NCBI RefSeq assembly: GCF_000226095.1
Contig: NC_016473.1
Span: forward strand, 4,836,001 to 4,900,000
Origin: Thermothelomyces thermophilus ATCC 42464
Lineage: Eukaryota > Ascomycota > Sordariomycetes > Sordariales > Chaetomiaceae
Length of the DNA: 64,000 bases
Direction of reading: 5' to 3'
This document shows, one piece after another, positions 1 to 11,440 of the stretch. The translations under genes and the position numbers were made by a program. The first letter of the stretch is position 1; each line of letters opens with the position of its first letter. Under the pieces are notes generated by a model, which had not been told where the DNA came from, searched no databases, and saw nothing but the letters and a program-made list of their open reading frames with translations.

Positions 1-1033
1 TCCGCTCCTGGCCGTCCTGGCTTACAGACGGAAACACCTCGCCGATATCAGCGTAGACGTTGTCGTATACCGACGCCAAGTAGCCGGTCTCGCGGGTGAA
101 TGGGTAACCGGCGTGAAGGAGCACGATGGGGACGGTCGGGTACTGCCGGATGAACTCCTGGAGATGTGACGGTGAGGCCTTCGCCAGGGCGAGGTCGCTG
201 TCTCCCAGACCGGTATGAAACTGGATCGGCTTCTTCCTCCTGGAGGGACTGTCCCGGATCAGCTGGGCGGTGCGGTGCACCACCAAGTCGTTCAGGCTTT
301 TGGTCCGCAGCTTTACAAAGCTTTGGCGGGCGTGGACGTCGGCGACGAGGCTCTTGAAGTCGCCAGCAGCCCGTGACTCGAGAAGCGAGATGGGCTCGGT
401 CGCGACGTCGAGTCCGGTGCGGTAGCAGACGACCGACTTGAAGCCAACGACCTCGGGGTCATCGAGAGCGGTCCGGATGTACGTGTCAAACTCTCGGACC
501 CATCCGTCAAAGGCGCCCTCTAGTGACGCATCTTGGGTTCCCTGGTCGGATCTCTCGCTGCCGATCCGGCGGATGATGTCGGCGGCGATCTTCTCGATGC
601 GCACGATGCGCTTGCACCTGCTCCGCGTGTAGTCGTCGTGCCACGGGTAGGCGTTCGCGTCGTCCTCGCCGTCCAGGCCGTCGTCGATCAGGATGGTCTC
701 GATGCCGAACAGGCAGTCGGCGGTCCAGTCCTCGGGGCACTCGAGTCGTTTCTCCTCGATGGCGGCCACGACGGCCTCCCAGGTGTAGCCGCAGCGCAGG
801 ACGGAGGCCAGCTGGCGGACGGCGCGGAGATGGGGTAGCGTGGTGGTGGTCGAGTCGATGGCATCGCCGTTCGCTTCCGTAGTGATGGCCAGCAGCGGGT
901 GCTTGTTGAGAGCTTCGGGCTTGAGCAGCGGGTGCGCGTGATGATCGATGATGGGCGTGCTGCGGATGGCGCGCGCGACGGCGTCGACCTGGGACGGCGT
1001 GGCCGTTGCGCGCATGCCAGCCCACGACACCAT
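1..1033 (-). CDS. fluG: FluG-like amidohydrolase, N-terminal part (3' end beyond window)
   Basis: The minus-strand frame opens with ATG at 1031-1033 and stays open to position 1, so about 344 residues are visible and the rest lies left of the window. Early residues contain PIIDHHAHP, a metal-binding HxH motif of the amidohydrolase-2 superfamily, and further on come KSVVCYR, FHTGLGD and VLLHAGYP, which match the N-terminal half of FluG as I remember it. FluG proteins usually carry a glutamine-synthetase-like C-terminal half of about 450 residues; whether it is present cannot be seen. In Aspergillus FluG is needed for an extracellular conidiation signal; in other fungi the role is less clear. 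No intron is visible. The family call is strong, the one-to-one orthology to fluG less so. Confidence 0.85.
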   Translation of the reverse strand, partial: MVSWAGMRATATPSQVDAVARAIRSTPIIDHHAHPLLKPEALNKHPLLAITTEANGDAIDSTTTTLPHLRAVRQLASVLRCGYTWEAVVAAIEEKRLECPEDWTADCLFGIETILIDDGLDGEDDANAYPWHDDYTRSRCKRIVRIEKIAADIIRRIGSERSDQGTQDASLEGAFDGWVREFDTYIRTALDDPEVVGFKSVVCYRTGLDVATEPISLLESRAAGDFKSLVADVHARQSFVKLRTKSLNDLVVHRTAQLIRDSPSRRKKPIQFHTGLGDSDLALAKASPSHLQEFIRQYPTVPIVLLHAGYPFTRETGYLASVYDNVYADIGEVFPSVSQDGQER

Positions 1034-3015
1034 GCTGCTCCGCTGCTGCTCAGCTGCTGCTCAGCTGCTGCCAGAAGACGACGGCCCTAGTATGTACATA
1101 CATACCTTACTTTCGCAGTGTTATGTAGTCGGCGCTGACCTGCCTACTACATACACTTCTGCGTATGTGCGGGGCTCCGATGCAAGAACGTCATCATGCT
1201 CCCTCTTAAATAAATGGGGCTGCGCAGATCAACAAGAGGGGTCGGGCCTGGCCAAAGAAGCAATCGAAGTCGCCAAGACGCCATGATGCCAGAATGACGG
1301 CCCAACGCGGACTTTCAGCTCATCAACAATGTCGGAATACCTACGGAGTAGTGTTCCGCATGGTATGTAATCCGTACGTTATGTGCGGAATACACCGTAG
1401 CATGTAGTATGTACCTATCTAGGTAGGTAGGTATTAGCGCGGATACATATGTACATACATACCTCAGGTACCTTGGGGATTCAGTAGCAGGTGCAATATC
1501 TTGGAGTAGCACTCTTCGCTCTCTCCGCTCCTTTTGTATTGTACTCCGCTTGCACATAGGCTGTATACTAATAATGTGGTAATGCATGTAATTTACGTAA
1601 TGTATGTATGTACGTACATACATTACGGTGTACTACTCCAGAAAACTCCGCCAGGACGTTTCAAGCTCGTCAACAATCGCTTTTGGGGCTCCCTGACTTG
1701 TGAATTTGCTTATTGATTCAGAAGAATCACCCTCACGGCGATACATCTCTCTAGGTGGTCAATCCATGGGTCTATTTCATGACAACAGCAGTACTTCGTA
1801 GGGAGCTAGCCGGTGCCACAGAGAAACCCCAAAAGCCAACGCATAAAATGGTGGCATTGCATGACTTGCATCTGCAACGACACTAACTAATAAGAAGCAG
1901 GTCCACGCGCATTGAACTGCACGGCCTCGATTGCCATGACAAGCCGGACATACGCACGGAGGACACCAGCGTTCAAGTACATACTTCAACTTTATATACG
2001 GCGCTTCCTATGCCCAGTCTCAATGGGCAGGCCTGATATGTCCCATACCTGCAGGGCTGTGAATTGACTGCAGCTAGTGTACGGAGATGATGCTGCGTGA
2101 TACCAAGGAGTACTGCAGTAAGTGAATATAAAAGCTGGCCAGCTGCGCCGTTGTTTTCGTTACGTCCCGTCGCATGATCGCATGGCTATCCGACCGCCTT
2201 GGCAATGCTTATTTACCGCCAAGAGGCACCAGACCAGGTCACGATTCGTCCATCCCTGTGGAGCCTGGCTTCACCTGAGCCCTGGGGTCACGAAACAAGC
2301 TCCAGCGCCCAGGAAAGCCAAGGAAGATCTTCTTCGCCTACCGCGATAGCGTACTATGTAGAGGAATGGAGGGGCATCACGTCATCCGCCACTTCCTGGG
2401 TGGACAATAAGGTACCTTTTCGACTCTTTCGGCGTTTATCATGCACAAAAAGGGACAATGGGGGCGGCAGTTCTTCAGAAGAGCGAGCGGGTGGGAACGG
2501 GGAATCCGGAAATTCGAATCGGGAAGAATGTGGAAGGAAGGGCTTCCGAGGTCCCGACAGGGATCAGCCAGACCATGGACCAACTGCGACGCGTTTCCGT
2601 GCACATCCTCCGTGAAATGCCCATTTCCCAGTATGCGAGCTAGGCCCTGAAATGTTAGGATGACCCACTCGAAACGATATTCTGTTAGATGCTTCCCTTT
2701 AGCGCCCGCGTGTGGCTATCGTTGCTTGCGTACCCCCCTCCCCCCGAGAGGAAGTCGCGCCAGGGGCACACAGCCCACACTAACATACTCATCGACTGGG
2801 GAACACAGCACCCGTCGTTCCAAGTTTTCCTTTCTTTCTCCTGGGCCAAGCCGCGCCGCAAGACCCCTCTTCCTGGCACTGCAAGTTTGTGAGACGGGGT
2901 CGTCGTCTGCGCAGCCAAAGACCTGCCCTTGCTCTCGTTGTTTCGCGCCTTGCGCCTCCGACCTTAGTCACTCGCTTGATTATTTCAAAATCGAAAAAAA
3001 AAAAAGTCGAAGAAG
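1034..3015. other. Intergenic region, about 2 kb, divergent promoters
   Basis: No convincing coding frame is present. The stretch separates the minus-strand FluG-like gene from the plus-strand GH76 gene, so it should hold both promoters. Around 1090-1625 it is A+T-richer and contains repeated TACATAC/GTATGTA words, including short palindromes near 1091, 1447 and 1600-1625, and an AGGTAGGTAGGT run near 1421-1432. Confidence 0.7.
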
Positions 3016-4660
3016 ATGGTCTGGACACGGTTCGCGGCCGCCGCCCTTGCTGGGGCCGGCGTCGCAAGCGCCGCCTACAGCATTGCGACAACCGGTGAGT
3101 TACCTAGTAGTTTACTGTCGACCCTTCATCAATCTCCTGCCCAAGACTGACAAGAGCGACGCAATAGACGGCATCAAGAAGACCGCCGCGGACGTCGCTT
3201 GGGATCTTTTGCAGTACTATCACGGAAACGAGTCAGGGCAGACGCCCGGAATCCTGCCTGGTCCTCCCCCGAATGGTGATTACTACTGGTGGGAGGCCGG
3301 TGCCATGTGGGGGACCTTCATCGATTATTGGAAGTTGACGGGCGACTCGACGTACAACGACCTGGTCACCCAAGCGATGCTTTTTCAGGTTGGCCCAGAT
3401 CGGGACTATAGGCCGCCCAACTACACGGCCTCGCTTGGCAACGACGACCAGGCATTCTGGGGCATGTCGGCCATGACTGCCGCCGAGAACAACTTTCCCA
3501 ATCCACCGGCCGACCAGCCGCAGTGGCTCGCTCTCGCCCAAGCCGTCTTCAACACCCAGGCCTCCCCCGAAGAGCACGACGATACTTGGTACGGGTCCCC
3601 TTTCCGTTTTGTCCAGCTCCAGGCCTTCTGAAGACCCGGACTAATCGAGAACAGCAACGGCGGGTTGCGGTGGCAGATCTACCTCTCCAACAACGGATAC
3701 GATTACAAGAACAGTAAGAGACAACCCCCCTCACATGGACGCTGCCGGGTTGTTCAGTCCGCGCTGACAGCAACCAGGCATTGCCAACGGCTGTTTCTTT
3801 AACTTGGGCGCACGACTAGCGCGTTACACCGGCAACAAAACATACGCCGAGTGGGCCGAGAAAACATGGGACTGGGTGAGGGGCGTCGGTTACATGGACG
3901 ACCAGTACAACATCTACGACGGAGGGCATGTGCAGCACAATTGCACCGACATCAACCGTGCCCAGTTCTCGTACAACAACGCCGTCTACCTCCTCGGCGC
4001 GGCGTTCATGTACAATTATGTAAGTTCCTGTTTGTTCCTCCCCGCACAACCGCGGCCGGCTCTCGCATGCGGCTGCTAACGGATGCCGGCCCACAGACCA
4101 ACGGTAGCGACAAGTGGAGAGAGGCCATCGAGGGCCTGGCCGACGCCACCATCAAGACGTTCTTCCCCGACGGGGTGGCGTACGAGATCGCATGCGAGCA
4201 GGGCATGACATGCACGGCCGACATGCTCAGCTTCAAGGGGTACCTGCACCGCTGGTTGGCTACGGCCACGCAGGTTGCGCCCATCCTGTCCGAGAAGATC
4301 CTCCCGGTCCTCAAGACGTCGACCGAGGCCGCCGTGAGCACCTGCACGGGCGAGGCCAACGGTCGCACGTGTGGCTTCCAGTGGAGCAAGCGCCAGTACG
4401 ACGGCAGCCACGGCGCCGGCCAGCAGATGAACGTCCTCGCTGCCGTGTCGTCGCTGCTGATCGACCAGAGCCCGCCGCCCTATACGAACATGTCCGGCGG
4501 CACCAGCAAGGGCGATCCCCTGGCCGGGACGAACTCGCGCAGCACGCTGAACGAGCCGCGCCAGATCACGGGCGGAGACAGAGCCGGTGCCGGCATTCTT
4601 ACCATTCTCCTCATAGCTGCGGGAGTCGGCACGTTTGGGTGGATGAGCACCGGGGTTTGA
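3016..4660 (+). CDS. DCW1: GPI-anchored GH76 mannan endo-1,6-alpha-mannosidase (Dcw1/Dfg5 family)
   Basis: Five exons: 3016-3094, 3168-3588, 3655-3713, 3778-4019, 4097-4660, giving 454 residues. The start is the ATG after an A-rich leader and opens a signal peptide ([19 protein letters not shown]). The body is a GH76 (alpha/alpha)6 barrel; NDDQAFW near residues 118-124 carries the adjacent aspartates expected at the active site, and [12 protein letters not shown] and [19 protein letters not shown] are further family blocks. The C-terminus ends in a hydrophobic stretch ([18 protein letters not shown]) after a GG-rich linker, typical of a GPI-attachment signal. Family members act at the plasma membrane and wall, probably transferring GPI-anchored proteins onto wall glycan. 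All four introns have GT...AG borders and rejoin the frame exactly. Confidence 0.93.
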
Positions 4661-5224
4661 TTTTGGATTGGGTATGTATGTAAAAGGTACACTACGCGAC
4701 GGGCTAAGTGGAGAGTGGCTGGCATGTAGTAGGCAGGATCGATTTGGAGGGCGTTCCGTTCTTTTTCTGTCGTTGCTTTTCATCTGTTCTTCCCGGGTTT
4801 CTGGTGTTTGGGTTGGCTACGTGACATCGATATATCCATCTAGTTCTTCGGAGTACATACTTGAGTGAAGCTAGTTAGTTACTTCTTCCAGCTGGCTTTG
4901 TTTGGCTTTTCGGTTGTTTTGTTTTCTTGGATTAGCTGCTGACGCGTTCGTCATCGGTCGAGAACCGAGCCCTTGCTGGTTTGGGTTAAGAACGAAGAAC
5001 GGAGAGGCAAATGGAGCACGAACCTATTCCTTCTGAAAAAGAGAGGGAGGGTCTCGTCAGACCCGGGATGGGCCGGTATGTAAGACGAAAGCTCTTCATT
5101 TCAAGGGTCACGGCGAGTTGGTTTCTCTCTCTAGAGGAGCTCTTTTCGAGTGTATGCGAAGCCATGCGGGAACATGACGATCTTCCGCCGTCCCGAAGCC
5201 GATGTCGTTCGCAAGAGCTCCACG
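4661..5224. other. Intergenic region between convergent genes
   Basis: This stretch lies between the 3' ends of the GH76 gene (plus) and the MYND gene (minus) and is expected to contain both 3' untranslated regions. It is T-rich near 4790-4930. No gene or RNA is apparent. Confidence 0.6.
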
Positions 5225-6197
5225 TCATGGCCAAACGGCACGGATAGCTTTGATGACCTTGCACTCGCCCTTGTGGCCGTCCTCGTTCCATCCCTTAATT
5301 TGGCATTCCTACGTTGCCGTGAGTCGTTAAGTCACCCCGTCCTTCCTCAATTCTCACTTTTCCCCCTTTTCCCCTTCTTTGATCCCATCTTGGAAGGGCG
5401 GGGGGCGGGGGCAGCGGGGCCAGCGAAGTAATAAACGGGAAAAAAAAAAAAAAGAAAAAGAAAGAACTCACCTTAGAACAATACTCCATCTCCCCGCATC
5501 CAGTACACCTCATCAACCCGGCCTTTCCTTCCTCCGCTTCCGCGCCCTTCCTCGTCGTCCTCCCGCAGCTCTCGCACCCCCTGGGCCGCCTGCCTCCTCC
5601 TCCTCCTCCTCCCCCGACCTCTGCACCGTCTCCGCCCCCGCCCTCGTTCCCATCCCCATCCCTCGCCCGCAGCGAGGCGCCCACGCGCGTCAGGACCCGC
5701 AACCCGGCCGGGACGACGCGCACGCCGGCCTCGTCGGCGCGCGAGAGGCTCACGAAGCCGGCCCCGCTGCTCCCGCCGCTGCTGTCGCGGGGCCGGGTCC
5801 GCCGGGCGCCGGGCAGGACCAGGGTCGCGCCCTTCTTGTAGCCGAGGCGGGCGAGGTCGAGGGCGTCGTCGGGGTCGGCGTCGTCGGCGGTCCCGACGCC
5901 GGGGGGTGCGCCGGTGCGCGAGTCGAACACGACGGCGAAGCGGGTCCCCGCCGCGTCGGTGCACACCAGCGTCGGCTTGGTCAGCGTCATGTTGTTGGCG
6001 ATCTCGCCCAGCAGGTAGTAGGTGGCCCCCCCGGCTTCCTTCTCCTTCTCCTTCTCCTCTGACACTGACACTGCTACCTCCTCCTCCTCGTCCGCTTCGT
6101 GCTCTCCTGGAGACGGGGCGGGGGTGGGCGCTGTGGTGAAGGGGAGGGAGGTGAAAGGGGGGAAGGTGGTCTGGGATGTGAAGTCGGGGAGGGGCAT
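5225..6197 (-). CDS. MYND zinc-finger protein
   Basis: Two exons on the minus strand, 5472-6197 and 5225-5308, with a 163-nt intron (GTGAGT...GTAG), giving 269 residues. The finger is at the C-terminus and is split by the intron: CESCGRTT, then RCTGCGEMEYCSK in exon 1 and ECQIKGWNEDGHKGEC in exon 2. Together they give the C-x2-C ... C-x2-C ... C-x3-C ... H-x3-C ligand pattern of MYND domains, which bind short proline-rich peptides. The first 200 residues are acidic, then Gly-rich, with no other domain I recognise. The ATG is preceded on the coding strand by a run of about 17 C and 16 A, an unusual leader. Function and partner unknown. Confidence 0.85.
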
Positions 6198-6199
6198 CG

Positions 6200-6232
6200 T
6201 TTTTTTTTTTTTTTTGGGGGGGGGGGGGGGGG
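6200..6232 (+). repeat. T/G homopolymer run before the MYND start codon
   Basis: About 16 T followed by about 17 G on the plus strand. Read on the coding strand of the MYND gene it is a C-run then an A-run ending two bases before the ATG. Length in the assembly may be inexact because such runs are error-prone. Confidence 0.85.
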
Positions 6233-6663
6233 CGGCTGGGTGAATGCGCTATATACTAGTATATAATTATGATGGAATCGGTAGGTAGATAGTTCGTGGT
6301 GATGTTCAAGATTAGTGTGATTAAGTGTGAGTGGGAAGGCGTCGAGGCGGGGATGGTGAGCGCGCGGACGTATGAATCCCACGTAACTACGCAGTAGGTA
6401 GGTACACTCCAGATACAGGTTGGACGAAGGAACCTGTATGAACAAAAAACGTATGTGTGCTTGTAGGGATTACGCGGTGAAGATAAGACGCGGGGTTTGG
6501 TTGGTGACAGACTGAACTCCACCGCATTCTTGGCAAACGAGTGAACGAACCCTACTAGTAGTCTTTGAAAAGGAACCCCCCCCCCCCCTGCTGGGTACGG
6601 TACCATGTACGGGAAGAAGAGGACGGCTGAGGAGATCGGAGGTTTACCTAGCTAATGTACGTC

Positions 6664-6697
6664 TTTTATTATTATTATTATATTATTATTATTATTC
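6664..6697 (+). repeat. TTA trinucleotide microsatellite
   Basis: Imperfect (TTA)n array of roughly 11 units with one broken unit, lying in intergenic DNA. Confidence 0.85.
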
Positions 6698-6859
6698 TTG
6701 TTTTATGAAGTGATAATCATGGTGCGCCTGTCGCACCGCTTTGCAGATTAAAGTATCCATTCGTTATATGGGTAAATATTTCCACACATTCCTCCCTGAG
6801 ACTTCTACCCCCTTGACATTTCTCAATAGAATCCCTCCTTGATATTCCTCCCCTAACCC

Positions 6860-7917
6860 CTACTTCCTTGTTTCCGGGAACTTGAGCTCATACATGATGT
6901 CTGTCCTCATGGTGTATTTGGTTCCCCGGAGCACGTCGTCCCCCGAGTGCAGCAACCGGCGGTGCTGGAAGATGAGCACCCTTCCGGCCTTGGGATGGAC
7001 GTCGATCCTCCGTTTCCCGTCACTCGAGTAGAAGGTCGTGGCTCCTCCCACCAGTTCCGCCCCCTTGACTTCGGCGTCGGAGTCGTTCAGGTACAGGTGG
7101 ATGGTGAACATGGTCTGGATGTTCCTCGACGGATCTCGGGCGTCGACGAAGGGCGCGTCACAGTGTGCTAGTGCGAGCCAGTCAGTCCTTGGTTCCCCCA
7201 TGGGGCCCGACGACGCAAGAGAACGGAAGTGGAGTGCGGAGAAGAGAAGAGAAGAGAGAAAATATACACACGTCTAAAGAAGCCGCCCTTCTTGTACCTC
7301 AGGAACCGCATCCGCTCGTTCACCCTCGAGAACTCCCACCTGGCCCCGTCCCGTTGCCGCGGATCGTGACCGACAATCGCGACCTCGCCGGCCCCGACGG
7401 CAGCGGCCCGCTCGAGCAACCCCGCATCCCCCTCGACGCCGCCGGACGCCGCCGCCGCCGCGGCGGCGAGGCAGCGGGCCCAGATGCGGTCGACGACCTC
7501 CTGGCAGTCCCAGATGATCCGGTCGCCGTTGCGGTAGTCCGGCTGGAGGACCTCGAACCCACCGCCGACGTTGACGAGCGCGGGGCGCCAGGGGTCGTCG
7601 TCATTATCGGCGGCGGCGGCGTTGTTGTCGGGCCCCGACGACGGCGGGACGCTCGCCTCGGCCAGCGCCAGCAGGGCGGCGCACTCGGACGGCGAGAGGA
7701 CGTGGTCGAGCACGGCCGCGTACCGGCCCGCGTACTCGGGCAGCGGCGACGAGGCGAAGTCGATGCGCTTCGCCGTCGGCGGCCGCGCGTCGGGCGGGGC
7801 AGTGGTGAGGAAGCCGGGCGGCAGGGCGACCGGGTTGGACACGTAGCTTGTTTTGACCGGGATGATGTTGCTGTCGTGCTTGTGGCTGGGGTGGGCCGGC
7901 GCGCGTTTGAAAAACAT
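6860..7917 (-). CDS. 2-oxoglutarate/Fe(II) dioxygenase (prolyl 4-hydroxylase-like)
   Basis: Two exons on the minus strand, 7272-7917 and 6860-7167, with a 104-nt intron, giving 317 residues. The splice joins FFR to PHCD and so builds the first half of the iron site, HCD (H-x-D). The distal ligand is His in RRLLHSGDDV, and the Arg in YTMRTDIMY fits the 2-oxoglutarate carboxylate partner, so all key residues are present. VNERMRFLRYKKGG upstream of the HxD resembles the conserved core of fungal prolyl 4-hydroxylase alpha-subunit-like proteins. No signal peptide is evident, so a cytosolic or nuclear role is more likely than collagen-type modification. The frame continues upstream to a TTG at 7983, but the first ATG is 7915-7917, with A at -3. 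Substrate unknown. Confidence 0.87.
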
Positions 7918-8504
7918 TGTTCGTTGGCGGCTGGACGATGTTGTAGCTGTTATTGCTATAGTCGTCGTCGTTGTCGTCGTCAATTGTGTTAGGCAACGGA
8001 TGATTAAGGGGAATGGCGCCAGCTAGGTGTTGTTAAGAAGAACGAACCTTTAGTGATGAATATGCACAAGATGAGCAGGCACCACTCAGCCTTAACTGTT
8101 CTCGCCCTCTAGGCAGCCATGGCAGTGTTGATGCGCCTGTGGTGGAGTCTACTTACCTGGGCATCAATCGATCAACCCTGTCCTTTGCTGCCCATTGCTG
8201 CGCCTCGAGCTAGACAACACGATCCGGCATCTGCATGAACGGATTTACACACGAGCTCTTCTGGCCCAATGCCTCAACACTGAGAGGGCGCCGGCCCCGC
8301 ATCCGGCCACCCTCTCTCTGAACAAGCTCATGGTATATTTTCGTTTATCTTTGATATCCACAATTAAAAGAAGAAGAAAAAAAAGAAACAGAAAAAGAAA
8401 GAGAAAAAGACAGAATAAACCGACTGGACATGCCGTGAAAATGCATCAGCCGACTAACTCCATATGCAAAGTGTTCCGAACCGAACCGAGGTATAGATAT
8501 CTCT
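7918..8504. other. Intergenic region
   Basis: It holds the promoter of the 2OG oxygenase gene and the 3' flank of the ABC1-family gene (both minus strand). An A/G-rich patch lies near 8366-8415. No gene seen. Confidence 0.55.
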
Positions 8505-10430
8505 CTATGCAATGCCGCTCCCCAGACCGATCCCGTCGTGGTATCCAAACGCTCGCTTGATGCCAATCCACAGCTCAAACACCTGGAGCTTGATGCCCAC
8601 CCTCACGTAGCCCAGCCAGGCCGCCAGCACCCTCAGCGCGTTGGGCGGCCAGAGCAGCGAACCCCGCTGGCGGATCTCGTCCAGCTGCTCGTAGAAGACG
8701 GTCCGCATGCAGTACCGGGCGAGGATCAGGAACTGGCGGGCCGGGCCCTCGCGGGTGTGCAGGTTCTCGTCCAGGCTGCGGGTGAGGTCGTTGGTCTTGA
8801 GGATCAGCAGGATGATGCGCGGCACCTGGCCGAGCATCTGCACGAGGTCGACGAGCAGGCCCTCCTGCAGGGCGGCGCTCATCGTCTTCTGCTCGCTCGC
8901 GTCCTTGGGCTTGGTGATGGACGAGCTGACGACGCTAAAGTCGCGGCCCGTGATGGCCGACGCGAACAGCGGGAACTTGTCCTCGCCCACGCCGGCCACC
9001 TCGGTCACGTACTTCTTCATCCGCTCCATGTCGCCGTCGATGATGGCCAGCCACATCTTGGCGTACGAGCGCCGCAGCGTCTGCGGAATGTCCCGGTACA
9101 GCCCGTGGTCGTACAGGATGATGTCGAAGTTGTGCCCGCGCCGCGCCGGGTTCTTGCGGATCGCGATGTTGCCCCCGTGCGGGTCGCAGTGCAGCGGCGC
9201 GTTGTCGCCAAAGATCATCTCGTTGAATATCCTGGCCAGCGTGGCCGACACCTCGCCTCGGTCGATCCCATTCGAGTCCAGGTAGTCGAGGTCGTCGAGC
9301 CGGTGGCCGGCCTCGCAGGCCATGACGAGGATGCGCTTCTTTGCCCAGACGACGTCTGGTATGACGAGCGGTAGCTCGGGAATGCGGGCAAAATGTTCCC
9401 TCGTGCGTCGCGCGTTCTCCGCCTCGCATCGGAAGTCGAGCTCGATGGGGAGCGAAACCTCGATCTCGGACGACAGCCACTCGAGGTCGTACTCGGGGAA
9501 GAAGCGCTTGAGAGCCGAGAAGGTGAAGCTGGTGAGCGACATGTCGAGCTTGGAAAACTTCTCCAGGCTCGGATGCTGGACCTTGACCGCCACTCTCTGG
9601 CCCGTCTCCTTGATGGTTGCCAGGTGGACTTGTGCTAGCGACGCGGCACCGACCGGCTCGGGCGAGAACTCGGAAAAGTAGTCCCAGAGCTCCCCGCCCG
9701 TGTCCTTCCTGAACATCTCCTCAATGGACTCGAACGAGGACACCGGGCATTTGTCCTGGAGGGGTATGAAGGTCGTGGTCCATTCCGCGGGAAGGAGGTA
9801 GTTCATGGCGCTCTGAGCCAAGGTCAATAACCTTCCTGGCCACGCTCAAGAGCCCTTCCGGGGAAGGGAGAGACTCGGGGGTTTCCTTACCAAATGTTGC
9901 CCCAACTTGATGAATATGCCGCCATTCTTCTCGAGAACCCTCAACGTCCTGAGGGCGCACCGTTTATGGCAGGCCTTAAGCACGTGTTCCCTCTCGTCCG
10001 GGTCGTCGAGCTTGTCCCGCTGGTTGAGCGTCGTTCTGTAGCTGCTGCGTCTCAGTACGGAATTGCGTTATGGGCTAGTGGGCAGTCGACCCAGGAGGGT
10101 TTCTCACTCGTTTATACAGAGCACGAGAGTGGATGCCACCCTCCCCGAGCGCTCTATTGCCTCGTAAGAGTTCATGATGTCGTCCCCGACGGAGACGAGC
10201 ATCGCGGCGGCCCATCCTCCGGCCGCCGCTAGCAGTACCGCTGCCCGCCGACGCGGCTTCGGCCTAGGTTGTGATGCGAGCCAAGGTCTCGTAGAGGTGC
10301 CAATGCCATATCGCCTTGGAAGCGCCGCTCCAGAAGTCTTCGGTCTGGGCGCCTGGGTGCGACATCGGGCGCAAGTCCAGCTCGCGCCGAGGCGCTTCGC
10401 AAACAAGGACGAAAAAGTCGGTTTTAGCAT
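8505..10430 (-). CDS. MCP2: Mitochondrial ABC1/UbiB-family atypical kinase (Mcp2/ADCK1 group)
   Basis: Three exons on the minus strand, 10108-10430, 9891-10041 and 8505-9812, giving 593 residues. The N-terminus is Arg-rich (MLKPTFSSLFAKRLG), as expected of a mitochondrial presequence, followed by a membrane segment (AVLLAAAGGWAAAMLVSV). Family signatures appear in order: GGIFIKLGQHLSA (KxGQ motif), VGAASLAQVHLA (nucleotide loop), VAVKVQHP (lysine), ELDFRCEAEN (ExD), HCDPHGGNI (catalytic loop) and YDHGLYRD, where DFG is replaced by DHG. In yeast Mcp2 is an inner-membrane protein tied to lipid homeostasis; the related Coq8 supports coenzyme Q synthesis. The overall length and the spacing of these motifs suit Mcp2 better than Coq8, but the paralogue assignment is inference. 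Confidence 0.88.
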
Positions 10431-11440
10431 CGTTGATGGACGCGGTATATGTCATTGCATCGCAGGCGTATTCCCCAGGAATCTTAGTCGAGCGATAGCG
10501 CAGGCATGCATTGCAGGACGTGGCCGTTATTGGGGGCGATCTTGCAGGTTGTTGTTGTTGCCGCGGCTGCACCTCCCTGCCAGAAATTTCGAGATTGCCA
10601 TGGTCGCAATTGGATCGGAAGTTTTTGGGGCGCATCGCGACCGCCGGCGCGTCGGGCGAGTTCGGACCCGAATGGCACCACGGAGTACATAGTACGGACT
10701 TTGCGGGGAGGATCTTGGCTGGGTCCAAGGGTTAGGGTCGCCTTCTAACTCTCTCCTCACGCCATGGAAGGTGTTGCACAATACAAATACTGTATCGTAT
10801 GTGCATGCATCCGTACAGTACGCTCATAACCTCCATAGGGTTACCCGGATGGGAAAGAGTCAAGCTACAGGTCAAGAACAAGGTCCTACGTGGAGTTCGG
10901 AGACAATGTAAAAGCGACCTTGTTGAATCTGGCCTTGGTTGAGTCGAACAGTTGCCATGATCCAAATTGTACCTGAATTGATCGTCGGCCCAATCACTAT
11001 TTATTTGCTCGTCACGTCTTTTGTTGGACGAAGTGGGTTTCGAACCGGGATGAGAGCCACTGACCAGCGAATTCACAACACTCGTTCCCTCTGCCTCCGG
11101 CTCCAGTTTCACTGCCTTGTTCAACTGCTGAAGAGCGCCTGGCTCCCTGAAGATCAGTGACGTCATTGACATCATCCTTATACCTCTTGTCAACAACCCT
11201 CATCCCGACTCTGCTTCTGGTGTATTAAAGAAACAGAAGAGTAGGCCAGGCAATTGATGGATCGTTCTCTTTTCTACAAGTTTAAACTCAACATTGCAAA
11301 TCAAGACCCAATCACCCACAATCACTTATCCCGCAAGAACAACATCCTCAAAAACCCCAATCCCCCTTCACACTCTGTCAAACCCGCTCTTGAGCCCCGG
11401 GTCTGGGCCACCAAGATCAAGTCTAACAGTCGACCAAGAA
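10431..11440. other. Intergenic region, divergent promoters
   Basis: Between the minus-strand ABC1-family gene and the plus-strand small protein. It contains a telomere-repeat-like GGGTTAGGG at 10729-10737 and an ACGGAGTACATAGTACGG patch at 10680-10697. No coding frame with family resemblance was found. Confidence 0.55.
10729..10737 (+). promoter_or_regulatory. Telobox-like motif upstream of the ABC1-family gene
   Basis: GGGTTAGGG, about 299 bp upstream of the ATG at 10430. Such boxes are bound by Myb-type telobox proteins in fungi and plants; activity here is only inferred from the sequence. Confidence 0.35.

Larger units (their letters stand above)
6198..6859. other. Intergenic region with homopolymer and TTA repeats
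   Basis: The stretch holds the promoter of the MYND gene and the 3' end of the 2OG oxygenase gene, both on the minus strand. It contains T16G17 at 6200-6232, a C-run near 6578-6590 and a TTA trinucleotide array near 6664-6697. No gene seen. Confidence 0.6.

Noticed and set aside
7918-7983. N-terminal extension of the 2OG oxygenase beginning with a Thr run
   Set aside because: It starts with TTG and is simple sequence; the ATG at 7915-7917 has a good context.
11035-11050. TTTCGAACC string resembling a tRNA B box (minus strand GGTTCGAAACC)
   Set aside because: The flanking bases do not pair into a T stem, and no A box or acceptor stem is present at tRNA spacing on either strand.
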